Shown: positions 12,101 to 20,035, counted from the stretch's first letter. The stretch: DNA of 64,000 nucleotides from Porodaedalea pini (GCA_002794775.1 NBAY01000070.1:62001-126000); one strand, 5' to 3'. A program made the numbers and translations. The notes: generated by a model from the sequence alone, not told the origin.

Positions 12101-12785
12101 ACGCCTTGTCCATTCGCACCTCTCTCATCCTCCCCGTCTCTTCCGCCACCTCCAACACTTTCCGCATGCCGTCCTCTACAGCCTTCTCCACCACACATTC
12201 GTTCGGGCAGCGAGTGAAGTCGAGCGTCCCCGTCTTCCAGTCGACCTCTGGGTTGTGCCGTCGAAGCCAGTCGTATCCCAGGAAGATGTTGGACGATGCC
12301 AGCGAGGTTACTGCCAGGACGATTCGTTCCTTGTGGTGACCGATTGTAAGTTCAACGTCGACGTATTCCTCGATCAACCCGGCCTCGTTGTGCGTGCCGT
12401 CGGCATTGAGTACCGCAAGGGGTCGAATGTAGCGTTTCGTTTCCAACCCATACCTCTCGACGAACCTGATGTCGATGCAGGATCCCGTGCATCCCGAATC
12501 CACAAGGGCATGCGCGTCTACCTCCCTCACTTCACCTTCCACGTTGTGTCCGACGTTTAGGAGAAGGTCCAGCTGGCGTCCGCCAGTTCCTCTCATGAAC
12601 AGCTGCTCGTACTCTTCACTTTCCTTTACACCGGTGGGGACTTCGTACTCGGGAAAACCATCGACGTCGTTTGTATTTACATATCGTACAGACGGTTGGT
12701 TATATTTTAGTGAGTCCGGATTTAAAGTCCCTTGTTCTTCTTGGTCAGTCGTCCCGATGGCTACGCCTGACCACTCGCAAAACCC
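9135..12785 (-). CDS. pol: Pol polyprotein of element A (PR-RT-RNaseH-IN-chromodomain)
   Basis: This frame is open from the frameshift heptamer (12779-12785) to a TAA at 9135 and is in the -1 frame relative to gag. The first ATG is at 12596; residues below are counted from it (1153 aa). Retropepsin DSG is at 33-35 and the RT catalytic YLDD at 357-360. RNase H begins near 503. The integrase zinc site is H702, H709, C739, C742, and the integrase triad is D772, D832, E868 (D-X35-E). A GPF motif lies near 1003, and a chromodomain at about 1063-1110 contains the aromatic cage region YLVKWVGYNE. The domain order and the C-terminal chromodomain identify a chromovirus. Such chromodomains usually bind methylated histone H3, which could explain why the family inserts into itself here. 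There are no internal stops, so it is probably functional. Confidence 0.95.
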   Translation of the reverse strand, partial: GFCEWSGVAIGTTDQEEQGTLNPDSLKYNQPSVRYVNTNDVDGFPEYEVPTGVKESEEYEQLFMRGTGGRQLDLLLNVGHNVEGEVREVDAHALVDSGCTGSCIDIRFVERYGLETKRYIRPLAVLNADGTHNEAGLIEEYVDVELTIGHHKERIVLAVTSLASSNIFLGYDWLRRHNPEVDWKTGTLDFTRCPNECVVEKAVEDGMRKVLEVAEETGRMREVRMDKASWPAYLDDYADVFSEKGFEKLPEHRPWDHVIDLKPDFKPSDCKIYPLTPTEQQSLKDFLDENLKSGRIRRSISPMASPFFFIKKADKSLRPIQDYRKLNDGTIKNKYPLPLIDELVDKVKKAKYITKLDLRWGYYNVRIREGDEWKAAFRTNMGLFEPTVMFFGLCNAPATFQAFVNHIFKELIYANLIIVYLDDILILSETIEEHIDTSRRVLQILRENGLYLKPEKCEFDAKVVKYLGHIIGNGEIKADPAKTEAIANWPVPRNLKQLQQFLGMGNWLRRFIKDYSKVVHPLTSLTGKKDWVWETEQQEAFEELRRRLCSPPVLAIANDEGPFRVEADSSNFALGGVLLQKQEGKWRVIAYRSEALLPAERNYEIYDKEMLAIVSALKEWRQYLLGARHKIKIWSDHANLTYFRSAQKLSYRQARWRTELEEFDFHLEHKSGKTMGKADLLSRKAGYDEGKDDNDDVVFIKDKWLNRGVVRTSREEVLERVGDAQRAQDESERPTNMVEVDGLWRMKGKVYVPSTMKEAVLRECHDSTLAGHPGSSKTVELVRRDFWWASMFSDVRAYVRGCDRCQRTKALRASRSRPLHPNAIPEGPWEIVTVDLIGELPDSKGHNAICVFVDRFSKQMHAIPTTTRLSAEGMAQLYRDHVFRLHGLPKKIIHDRGTQFDALMMKELYKLLHIEGNPSTAYHPQTDGQTERVNQELEQYLRLFVDHRQSDWKDWLPLAEFAYNNREHSATKMSPFYANTGRHPRSFDTVRTSSANMSAEEFAKHIKETHRTAKDNLVKAAEDMKRYHDRTAGASVEYKAGDKVFLDGRNISTDSPTKKLADKWYGPFDIVDKVGASAYKLKLPKRWKKVHPVFNEALLKPAVEPSFESQKLPPPPPPEIVDNEEEYEVEEVIDSRLHRGKLQYLVKWVGYNEPTWQPETDFGKNAKEAIAEFYLKHPGAPRKLDIPRSRLRPLFIDTEPDDRDLGWSGRPTLRRG

Positions 12786-13840
12786 TGCGAGTCGACGACC
12801 TCTTCGTCATTCTCTTCTTCTTCCACATAGTCCTCCACCGTCGACCTCCGAGTGTCTACGACTTCCTCGAAGGCCGATTCCTTCATCGCGCCGAGCTCGT
12901 CCGCGATGATGCGACGTTCGCCTGGTGCCATTAGCTCCAGCATGCGCTGGATAATCGGTTTCCCCTGCGGGCACCTGTCCTTGAAGTGGCCTTCTTGGCC
13001 ACAGATCCAGCACGCGCGTCGACGACGTGCCTCGTTCATGGAGACGTCCATCGGTTGTCCGGCACCTCCGAACGTGACACCGGTCGCATCGCGTTTGTCG
13101 ACGTGCGGGGTTGCAACTTGGCGCCGAGCGGGGGGTGCCTGTTGTTGTTGACGAGGTTGAGGTATGAACGGACGGCCTCGTTGGATCGCGCGGATCTGCT
13201 GTTCGCCGCGATCGATCTCGATAGCCTTGTTCTTCCATGCCTCATACGTCGTTGGTACGGGCGTCGACCTCAGCACGCCGCGGACTACCTCGATGTTCAT
13301 TGCTCGCTTGAGGCGATCGCAGATGACGCTGTCGTCCTTCAGTTCCGCCCGCTTGATGATGACGTCGAGTTGTTGGAAGAACTTATCCGCGGTGAGGTCC
13401 TTCTGAACCTTCTCTCGGAAATCCTTCAGCGCCGCTTCTTTTCGGTTCGGATCGTCGAACGAGGCGTCGAGTCGTTCCTGGAATCTTTCCCAGCTGTCAG
13501 TGAAGGTGACGATTCCCGACGTTGTCGATTCCTCGACGTAGTTCTGCGCCCACGTTGCCGCGTTACCACCCTTCAGGTAGGAGAGAGCTACGTAAATCTT
13601 ACTTTCCGACGTAGGGTATCGGTTTGGGTTCGCGGACACGAAAAGGAGGACTTCTCGTCTGAAGTCGAGGTAATCGTCGCCGCCAGTGAATTCACGTGGC
13701 CGGGCGACGTCTATGTTGGGGGTCGGGGGGTTAGCGGCCGCGACCGGTGCTGGGGCGTTGTTTGCCTGATGGGCGAAGGCATTCGCAACGATGGCCGCGA
13801 TCTGCGCCATTTGCTGTTGGCTGAAACCTTCTGCTGACAT
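12761..13840 (-). CDS. gag: Gag of element A (capsid/nucleocapsid, CCHC knuckle)
   Basis: A 359-aa frame runs from the methionine at 13840. It has a glutamine-rich start, a capsid-like region containing the FTGGDDYLDF motif near residue 50, a proline/glutamine linker, one CCHC zinc knuckle (CX2CX4HX4C: CWICGQEGHFKDRC) near residue 285, and an acidic tail. It forms the virus-like particle and packages RNA. It ends in TAG just after the slippery heptamer. The same frame is open and conserved between A, B and C for a further 340 bp or so upstream of this ATG, so the true N-terminus may lie further upstream (see the leader entry). Confidence is high for the product and lower for the start. Confidence 0.92.
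   Translation of the reverse strand: MSAEGFSQQQMAQIAAIVANAFAHQANNAPAPVAAANPPTPNIDVARPREFTGGDDYLDFRREVLLFVSANPNRYPTSESKIYVALSYLKGGNAATWAQNYVEESTTSGIVTFTDSWERFQERLDASFDDPNRKEAALKDFREKVQKDLTADKFFQQLDVIIKRAELKDDSVICDRLKRAMNIEVVRGVLRSTPVPTTYEAWKNKAIEIDRGEQQIRAIQRGRPFIPQPRQQQQAPPARRQVATPHVDKRDATGVTFGGAGQPMDVSMNEARRRRACWICGQEGHFKDRCPQGKPIIQRMLELMAPGERRIIADELGAMKESAFEEVVDTRRSTVEDYVEEEENDEEVVDSQGFASGQA
12779..12785 (-). other. -1 ribosomal frameshift heptamer G GGT TTT
   Basis: The coding strand reads GGGTTTT, phased exactly as X XXY YYZ with respect to gag codons (caG GGT TTT gcg). Slipping back one base opens the pol frame (GGG TTT TGC GAG). The gag stop TAG follows at 12761. This is the standard arrangement for gag-pol expression by -1 frameshifting. 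I did not fold the downstream RNA to look for a stimulator. The same site is mutated in B (AGTTTTT) and in C (GGATTTT). Confidence 0.82.
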
Positions 13841-14550
13841 CGCGGGTTCGGGTGCGGGTGTCGAAGGTTCTGGGGGAGTCGGCGGTGAGGGGTCTCTGTT
13901 GGTCTCACGGTAAGGACCTGGGGTTGGTGGTAGGTTGACCGTAGACGTTGACGGTGCGGGTGACGACGGAACGGCTGGGGGCCACCTTGCTCTCCTTCCT
14001 CGTTCGTCTGATGAATACCAGCTGCGCCGGATTTCACTCCACCAGATGTCGTGAGTGACGCCGCTATTATTGGTCGCGACGTAGCCTGGTCGGTCTGGAT
14101 CCCAACGGGCTGAAGCAGGAAGGGCCCGTTGCTGTTCGTCGGTGAGATCTATCTTGACGTTGGCGGAGGAACAGGGATCGGTTGCGCGTTCGATCCGGGG
14201 TTACGCCAACGTTGAGCGGGTTCGTCAGCGAAGTTGATGACGAGGCGGTAGGATCCGAGCGAGATTACAAACGAGATTGTCGTCGAAGTTTGGACTCGTC
14301 TAGTTACCCACGTCCACGTTAGGTGCGTGCTCCACCAGAGGCTAATCCGTAGAGCCAGGGTCGGGAAATGTCGGTTGATATGTTTACGTAATACACGAAC
14401 GTCCGAAAACGTCTGGGCAGGGTTGAGGGTTGTCGTTCAGGGGGTTTACACGTCGAGTCCGTCGAGGGGAGCGCTCCTCTAGATCGAGTGAAGGCGAATC
14501 GACAGCGACGACGTACGCTGGGGATGAGCCTGGGTGTGGTTCTGCTTTTA
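13841..14550 (-). other. Leader of element A with conserved coding-like sequence upstream of gag
   Basis: The 710 bp between the primer site and the gag ATG are not plain UTR. The gag frame stays open up to about 14190 without any ATG and shows protein-level conservation with B and C (for example the IDLTDEQQ and IWWSEI motifs). A second frame, one base off, carries another coding-like stretch, about 14190-14480, with a hydrophobic segment. A separate ATG frame starts at 14644 inside the LTR, crosses the primer site and ends at 14384. It is in the same frame as gag. One reading is that splicing within the leader joins these into a longer Gag, but I could not fix the splice sites. Confidence 0.5.
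14539..14549 (-). promoter_or_regulatory. Self-priming primer binding site of element A
   Basis: On the coding strand the sequence AAAAGCAGAAC begins two bases after the 5' LTR. It is the exact 11-base complement of GTTCTGCTTTT, the predicted first 11 bases of the element RNA (coding strand from 14757). No TGG of a tRNA-type primer site is present. This is the layout of the Tf1/sushi group, where the RNA 5' end folds back, is cleaved and primes minus-strand synthesis. Elements B (14995-15005) and C (30400-30410) keep the same pair. Confidence 0.8.
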
Positions 14551-14656
14551 TGTTAGGCGGGAGTCCGGGAGACAACTCGGACTGGGCAGGCCTCGGCTGA
14601 CTGTCGTTTGGGACGTGTTGTACTCGAGCGGGGGCTCGGGACACGTTATACTCAGA

Positions 14657-14747
14657 CTAGGTCGTCGCGGAGGTAAGAGGATTAATACAAGTCTAAACTA
14701 ATACAAGGGGGACGAGTCTTACCTAGGTCGTCGCGGAGGTAAGAGGA
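14657..14747 (-). repeat. Pair of 25-bp direct repeats in the R/U5 part of the LTR
   Basis: The plus-strand motif CTAGGTCGTCGCGGAGGTAA, followed by GAGGA, occurs at 14657-14681 and again at 14723-14747. Relative to the predicted start at 14757 both copies lie in the transcribed leader, at about +11 and +77. B and C keep both copies with matching substitutions. Possible roles are an RNA-level signal for packaging or dimerisation, or a protein site; the sequence does not decide. Confidence 0.75.
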
Positions 14748-14756
14748 AAAGCAGAA

Positions 14757-14790
14757 CAAGGAGTTCATGCGATTCCTGAGACCTTATATA
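14757..14790 (-). promoter_or_regulatory. TATA box and predicted RNA start of element A
   Basis: On the coding strand TATATAA occupies 14790-14784. Thirty-three bases downstream, at 14757, lies GTTCTGCTTTT, the sequence complementary to the primer site. The spacing is normal for a eukaryotic TATA box and start site, and self-priming requires these bases to be at the RNA 5' end. The C LTR has the same 33-base spacing (30653 to 30620). Confidence 0.72.
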
Positions 14791-14977
14791 GCGACGACCG
14801 TGAGACTATATTATCTAATATTACATAAAGGGTCAGAATGGAACGAATGAAGGTCGCGTGAATGAAGTGTGGGAAATGATTGGACAGATGATTAAATATA
14901 ATGAAAAGGAGCGATTAAAATAAAAGGAAATGGTAAAAGGGAAAAATAAAGAAAGGGTGAAAGTTCGAGTCCTGACA

Positions 14978-15006
14978 GGATGAGCCTGGGCAGGGTTCTG
15001 CTTTTA
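14978..15006 (-). other. Leader remnant and primer site of element B, cut off by A
   Basis: These 29 bases are the part of the B leader that lies on the far side of the A insertion. The first five (GGATG) are the right target copy of A. Bases 14995-15005 are the self-priming site of B, complementary to the AAAAGCAGAAC block inside its own 5' LTR. They show that A inserted about 25 bp downstream of the LTR of B. Confidence 0.85.
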
Positions 15007-15439
15007 TGTTAGGCAGGAGTCTGGGAGATGACTCGGACTGGGCAGGTCTCAGCTGACTGTCGTCTGGGACGTGCTATACTCGAGTGGGGACTCAGGACAC
15101 GCTTTACTCAGGCTAGGTCGTCATGGAGGTAAGAGGATTAATACAAGTCTAAACTAATACAAGGGGGGCAAGTCTCACCTAGGTTGTCGTGGAGGTAAGA
15201 GGAAAAGCAGAACAAGGAGTTCATGCGATTCCTGAGACCTTATATAGTGACGACCATGAGACTATATTACCTAATGTTACATAAACGAACAGAATGGAAC
15301 AAATGAAAGTCATGTGAAAGGAGTGTGGAAAGTGGTTGAAAAGACAATTAAATATAATGAAAAGGAGTGATTAAAAGAAAAGAAATGGTAAAAGGGAAAA
15401 TAAAGGAAAAGGGAAGAGGGAAAAGTTTGAGTCCTAACA
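15007..15439 (-). repeat. 5' LTR of element B
   Basis: This 433-bp LTR is the mate of 2857-3289, beginning TGTTAGGC and ending CCTAACA on the plus strand. The next five bases, 15440-15444 (CTTCT), are the right target copy. The TATA block and the AAAAGCAGAAC block are conserved. It differs from its mate mainly by CG versus CA/TG. Confidence 0.92.
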
Positions 15440-16400
15440 CTTCTTCTTCCAGTCGTCATACATTGTTGGGACCAGTGTCAACCTCAACACTCCACAAACC
15501 ACCTCAATATTCATTGCATGCTTCAGGCGGTCGCAGATTATGATGTCATCTGTGAGACCCACCATTGTGATGATTATGTCGAGCTTCTGGAAGAACTTGT
15601 TGGCAGTGAGATCCTTCTGAACCTTGGTCTGAAACTCCACCAGCACCTTTTCCTTTTGGTTCGGATCATCGAATGAGGTGTCAAGTTGTTCCTGGAACCT
15701 GGTCCAGCTATCTGTGAAACTCACGATGCCATTTGTTGTGAATTCCTCAATGTAGTTTTGCGCTCACATTGCTGTGTTGCCACCCTTGAGGTAGGAAAGG
15801 GTGAGATAGATCTTGCTCGATGATGAAGGATACTTTGTGGGATTTGCTGAGACAAAGAGTGTGACTTCACGTCTGAAGTCAAGGTAATCATTGCCACCAG
15901 TGAATTCATGTGGTTGGGCAACGTCAATTGAGGGAGCCTGAGTGGTGGGGGGGTGTGTCGCTTGATGAGTGAAAGTGCCTGCAATGATTGCTGCAATCTG
16001 TTCCAGCTGTTGCTGGCTGAAACCTCCTGTCAACATCACTGGTTCAAGTGTAGGCATTGAAGGTTTGGGGTGTGTCAGTGGCGACAGATCCCTACTGGTC
16101 TTGCAGTATGGACCTGGAGTCAGTGGTAGGTTGATGGTAGATGTCAACAGTGCAGGTGATGATGGGATGGCTGGGGGCCACCTAGCTCTCCTTCCTTCTT
16201 CGTTTGTCGAATACCAGCTGTGCTGGATTTCACTCCACCAGATGTCGTATACGATGCCACTATTGTTGGTTGCAACATAACCTGATTGGTCTGGGTCCCA
16301 GCATGCTGAAGCAGGGAGAGCCCATTGTTGTTCATCAGTGAGATCTCTCTTGACAATGGTGGTGGAACAGGGATTGGTTGAGTGTTTGATCTGGGATTAT
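15440..16400 (-). pseudogene. gag 5' fragment of element C
   Basis: This continues the gag gene of C on the far side of element B, from the duplicated CTTCT at 15440-15444. It encodes the capsid-like region (FTGGNDYLDF near 15890; QKDLTANKFFQKLD near 15600) and the proline-rich N-terminus, with stops such as the one at 15764. A methionine at 16147 has no counterpart in A, where that codon is not ATG. The conserved coding-like leader continues to about 16400. It is not functional. Confidence 0.82.
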
Positions 16401-16612
16401 GCCAATGTTGAGCAGGTTCATCGGCAAAATTGATGACAAGGTGGTAGGAGCTGAGTGAGATGACAAATGATAGTGTTGATGATGCTCGTACTCATCTAGT
16501 TACCCACATCCATGTCAGGTGCATGCTCCACCAAAGGCTGATTTGGAGCACCAGGGTTGGGAAAAGTCGGTTTGGTTGTTTACATAATACATGAACATCC
16601 TAAAACATCTGG

Positions 16613-17446
16613 TGTAGGGGTGCAGACTCTTCTAATCCAAAGGGCAATTCGGGCTATGGCTTGTGATTGACCCAAGGGGAACTGCAGTGACTCGGTATAC
16701 CAAGAGGGACAACCTAAGTAGAGCGAGGTTTGAGATATGAAGACTCGGCGATACAGATATGTGTGGGATTCCGGTTGGACCAAGACTTGGGCAGGTAGAA
16801 TCAGCACTTGTGGCAGTGGCTGAGGGCATTCGGTGATTGGGTGATGGAGTTCTGAGAGTCAGTGACAGGGTCGGTGTATACTGTTTTCAGAATGAGAGTC
16901 GGGCGAGTAGTGCATAGTAATGCATGTAGTAGATTGCAGTCTAGAGGTGGAGAGGGGACTGTCTGTCTCTGTACTTGTCTTGTATCTCCCTATCTCTGTC
17001 TGTCCATTTACAAACTACCGCAAATTTATACTAAACTGAAGCAGAGAAAGCGGTGCAAGACTCGGCCAAGTTTGTGTGAACAGATGTGAAGGTGAGTCAA
17101 CAATCGGCCTGCGCACATCACGCAGCCAATCGTCGCAGAGTGATGTTATAGTGCCCAACCTGCTCTCTTGTCTCCCACCACTGCACACCCGTATCCCATG
17201 TCCTTGTCCTACTCACCTAATTCCTTCCACCTGTGCCCACGAGAGTCGGTCATCCATGTGCTGATCGAGTTCGTGCGACATCCGTCTGTCCTATTGTGTC
17301 CATACCAAGAATTATAACAAAGAGTCGACCGCCGATTATGAATGTATCAATGGTAATGTTTGACGGCCAGTAAAGGGAGTCAAAGAAGTAGTGTAAGTGA
17401 GGGGAGAAAGACTCAGCCAGTGCATAGGCGATGGTTAATCGCTACA
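16613..17446 (-). repeat. 3' LTR of element D
   Basis: This 834-bp LTR starts TGTAGGGGTG and ends AATCGCTACA on the plus strand, with TGTAG/CTACA inverted termini. Next to it at 17447-17456 the coding strand reads GGGAGA, a short purine tract. It pairs with 29441-30274, with differences that are CG versus TG or CA. Confidence 0.93.
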
Positions 17447-17552
17447 TCTCCCGGGGGGCCAGAAAAAAAAGTGTTTGCGGTGTACATGAGAAGTGGTTGA
17501 ATTGGAAATTAAAGAATGTGTAATGGGCGAGGTTCGGTGCATTCTGTGGTAT

Positions 17553-18104
17553 TTAATGGTGCAAAGAAGAAGAAGAAGAGGTTGATGGTTCACCGATCAA
17601 TGCCGAAATCGCACCCTGGAGTTTTGTGATGTGTGCTATCTGCTGTGCGACTGTGTCACAGAGGTTCTCGAGTTGGACTGATGGGGCTGGGTGGTGTATG
17701 CTCGTCTGGAGGTCCAGGTGCCATGGGATAATCACGATCCGGATGAGGTTGTGTGTCACTGCCGAACGTAGACGCTGATTCACTGGCAGTTCCAGGCCTT
17801 GATTCACGACATATTTGGTGTGGTTGTTGATCAAGGTCGGTCGGGGTCAGTACTGGATGTTGATCACCATGTACAGGCGTAGGAAGAACTCATGCACCTT
17901 CATGCCAGGCTTGGCGATTGAGCGCCAAAAGCACTAGTGAGATCCGGAGTGATGTAGGACGTCCTCGAGAGTGGCCTGACATGAGTGATGGCGTGCGACC
18001 GCAAGAGTGAATGATATCAACCAGTTGTGAACCCCGTGTATGTTGTCCGGGCACAGGATTTGGTTGTCATAGAAAAACTCGGCGCTGGTTCGGTCTGAAC
18101 ACAT
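17553..18104 (-). pseudogene. Third accessory ORF of element D, interrupted
   Basis: A frame starts at ATG 18104 and can be followed to a TAA at 17553, about 183 codons, with two internal stops: a TAG near 17936 and a TGA near 17850. The second fits a former CGA. I recognise no domain. The N-terminal half has regularly spaced aromatic and histidine residues and the C-terminus is serine-rich. It lies between the 311-codon ORF and the 3' LTR on the coding strand of D, so it could be a separate gene or a further exon of that ORF. It is in the same reading frame as that ORF. Confidence 0.45.
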
Positions 18105-18389
18105 GGTCAGTGAAGGGTAGAAGTGAAGAAGAACAAAGCTGAATTATTCAAGAGAAGGATATTGTAGAGCGGATGATTCTGAATGAATGAAAAGGAGGGA
18201 GTATTTTATAAAGACTCGGGGTTATTAGTTTGTGCGATGTTTGGTGTAAAAAAATTTTGGCGGAGAGAAAGTAATGATAGAGAGGGTCGGTGCTTGTTGT
18301 CATATGAAACGGGGTTCTTGTTATTAAGGGAAATGGAGGGGTACTCTATTTTGCCTGATGTAACATGAGGCGTTTGAATCAGGGGGGTT

Positions 18390-19325
18390 TCAAGAGAAAT
18401 GCACCAGGTGTTTGGCTTTAGCCTGCCCGTTTGTCGTGGCTGATCCTTCCTGTGTGGACCTTCCGTACTCGGCTGCGAATGTCAAATTGAAGTCGTTCCA
18501 GGATGCAATCAGGTTCATGTGCTCACCCAGGTTGATCGGTGCAATATGTAGCTTGTTTAATTGACCGACTAACTGTGAGAGTAGATCATGGGCTTTGATG
18601 ACTTGTTCCTGAGCGACTTTGGCGAGGCGAGCCATCCTGAGCGCTGTTTCCTGAAGGGCTGACTGTTGTGCTTCGCATGCTGTGCATTCTTGCTCAGCAT
18701 CTTCGAGCATCACTGCGAAGTCGGCCTGCTTGGCTTCTGCAGAAATCAGCGATTCTCGGGCTTCATACAGTTGGCTGAGGTATGCTGGCTGGACGTAGGA
18801 CACCATTGCTGCAGTGTTAAACCGAGAGAGGGTCAGGGCTGATTCGTACGAGGTCACCTTCCTGCTCGTGATCTGTCTGAACACCGTGTGATATACTTCT
18901 TCATATGCGAGTTGCGTGAGGCCCTCATAATCGGGACTGGCTATGGCGACTGCGATACAGAATTGAGACCACAAACCTCTGGCGAGTGCGGGTGACTGCA
19001 AGAGTCGCTCTTGTATTTTTGGTGTGCAGAATGTGTAGGCCACGTAAATCAGAGTTGGGTCTGTGGGTGTAAGCTTGTCGAATGCGAACAGTAACTCCAC
19101 CACAAACTTGGCAAACAAGGTCATTGCGGGGTCGTATACGACTATCTGCGAGACACCCATCGGGCGAGGGTTGGCTAATGCGAGGTCGCCAGGGGTCGGG
19201 TTGGGCATACAGTGTGCCATGTCCTTGAGGACGATCACATGGGGAGGCGTAATGTTGGTACGTTCCATTGTGGGCAGGGTCAGGTGTTGTCTCTTTTTCC
19301 TTTTTGTCGCTTTCAGTAATGGCAT
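18390..19325 (-). CDS. Accessory ORF of element D: 311-aa coiled-coil protein, uninterrupted
   Basis: This frame is open for 311 codons from ATG 19325 to TGA 18390. I do not recognise the family. The N-terminus is basic (residues 5-13), the middle is mixed hydrophobic, and residues of about 190-265 are rich in Ala, Glu, Gln and Leu with heptad-like spacing, suggesting a coiled coil. It lies downstream of integrase, on the same strand as pol, where some LTR elements carry env-like or other extra ORFs. No signal peptide or clear membrane span argues for Env. By the stop density in pol I would expect about two stops here by chance, so being open is suggestive but not proof of selection. Confidence 0.55.
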   Translation of the reverse strand: MPLLKATKRKKRQHLTLPTMERTNITPPHVIVLKDMAHCMPNPTPGDLALANPRPMGVSQIVVYDPAMTLFAKFVVELLFAFDKLTPTDPTLIYVAYTFCTPKIQERLLQSPALARGLWSQFCIAVAIASPDYEGLTQLAYEEVYHTVFRQITSRKVTSYESALTLSRFNTAAMVSYVQPAYLSQLYEARESLISAEAKQADFAVMLEDAEQECTACEAQQSALQETALRMARLAKVAQEQVIKAHDLLSQLVGQLNKLHIAPINLGEHMNLIASWNDFNLTFAAEYGRSTQEGSATTNGQAKAKHLVHFS

Positions 19326-20035
19326 GTCTTTTTAAGGACAGATGCATTGCCTGAGTCATTTGTGTGTCTGTTTCGGGAGGACCTCTCTGTATTGGTCATG
19401 CCGTCAGTCGGCGGAGTTCACATTCATTGCGTGTTTCGGGCAATTCTTTCACGTGCTTCAATTTGGTCCTTCGGTGGGTGATTTGTGACAGCAATAGTGT
19501 CATTTTCTTGTGGTCAGCGGCTGGTCGATCGGAAAATTTTTTGTCTTTTAGTCCATTGTTTCATATTTCATGTGTCTGGTGCCAGTCCGTGTCTCTGTTT
19601 GGCCGGTTGTGATTTTGTTTGGTGGTCTTGGCTCAGTGTAGCTATTTTCTTTGGTGTTTGCATTCGGTTGAGCATCTGTGTGTTGTGTGCCTCATGGTTT
19701 CTTTTCATTTGGAGTGGCCTTGTTGTTGAACGCTGGTGTTCAGTGTGTACCTGGGTTCGTTGTGAGTGATTGGCAGGTTTATGCTGTATTTGGTGTGGTC
19801 TGGATCCACATGTGATTGGCTTTTGAGGTGTGTGATTGTCGAGGACTGTTTCAGGCACTTCGGTGATCTTGAAATGACCGGGTTCCACATCGTGCTTCTT
19901 GAGTATGATCACGGTGCTTGTTCCGGTCCAGTAACGTGGGGGCGTGATTCCTGTTGGTAAAGATCATTGTAGTTTTCAAAATGTGCCCCCCTTTGCTTTT
20001 TACTACCACCTCCTCTGTCTCACCTTACCCATTCG
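19326..20035. other. Gene-free spacer in element D
   Basis: About 700 bp lie between the start of the 311-codon minus ORF and the start of the plus-strand gene. The two genes diverge from here, so it could hold a two-way promoter. It is T-rich on the plus strand with several G/T stretches. I see no TATA box placed convincingly for either gene and no reading frame I would defend. Confidence 0.4.

Larger units (their letters stand above)
8708..14977 (-). mobile_element. Element A: young, apparently intact Ty3/Gypsy chromovirus (Tf1/sushi-type priming)
   Basis: A is a complete 6270-bp LTR retrotransposon on the minus strand. It has 427-bp LTRs at 8708-9134 and 14551-14977 that by eye differ at a single base. 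The target duplication GGATG is exact (8703-8707 and 14978-14982). In order on the coding strand it has the 5' LTR, a self-complementary primer site, a 0.7-kb leader, gag, a -1 frameshift heptamer, pol ending in a chromodomain, a polypurine tract and the 3' LTR. It lies in the leader of element B, about 25 bp from the LTR of B. The reading frames are open and CpG-rich, unlike B and C. I infer recent insertion and possible autonomy. Confidence 0.95.
14551..14977 (-). repeat. 5' LTR of element A
   Basis: This 427-bp LTR carries the promoter. Followed by GGATG (14978-14982), it matches the left target copy at 8703-8707. It contains the TATA box, the predicted transcription start and two copies of a 25-bp repeat inside the transcribed part. 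It is near-identical to the 3' LTR, which implies a very recent insertion. Confidence 0.95.
2857..15439 (-). mobile_element. Element B: degraded Ty3/Gypsy chromovirus inserted in gag of C
   Basis: B is a full-length LTR retrotransposon on the minus strand. It has two 433-bp LTRs (2857-3289 and 15007-15439) and a perfect 5-bp target duplication CTTCT at 2852-2856 and 15440-15444. Without the nested element A it is about 6.3 kb. By eye the LTRs differ at about 15 positions, nearly all transitions. Gag and Pol are homologous to A but carry stops, at least one single-base frameshift in integrase, a shifted gag C-terminus and a lost slippery heptamer. It is probably dead. Its age lies between those of A and C, which matches the nesting order. 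Confidence 0.92.

Noticed and set aside
11379..12560. Long plus-strand frames opposite pol of element A (for example 11379-11837 and 11946-12560)
   Set aside because: They are shadows of the pol gene on the other strand; B and C do not preserve them and no domain is visible.
12986..13837. A 283-codon plus-strand frame opposite gag of A
   Set aside because: It mirrors gag exactly, has no domain, and is broken in B and C without compensating pattern.
18390..19325. An envelope gene (errantivirus-like) in element D
   Set aside because: No signal peptide, furin-like site or membrane span; the C-terminal half is a soluble-looking coiled coil.
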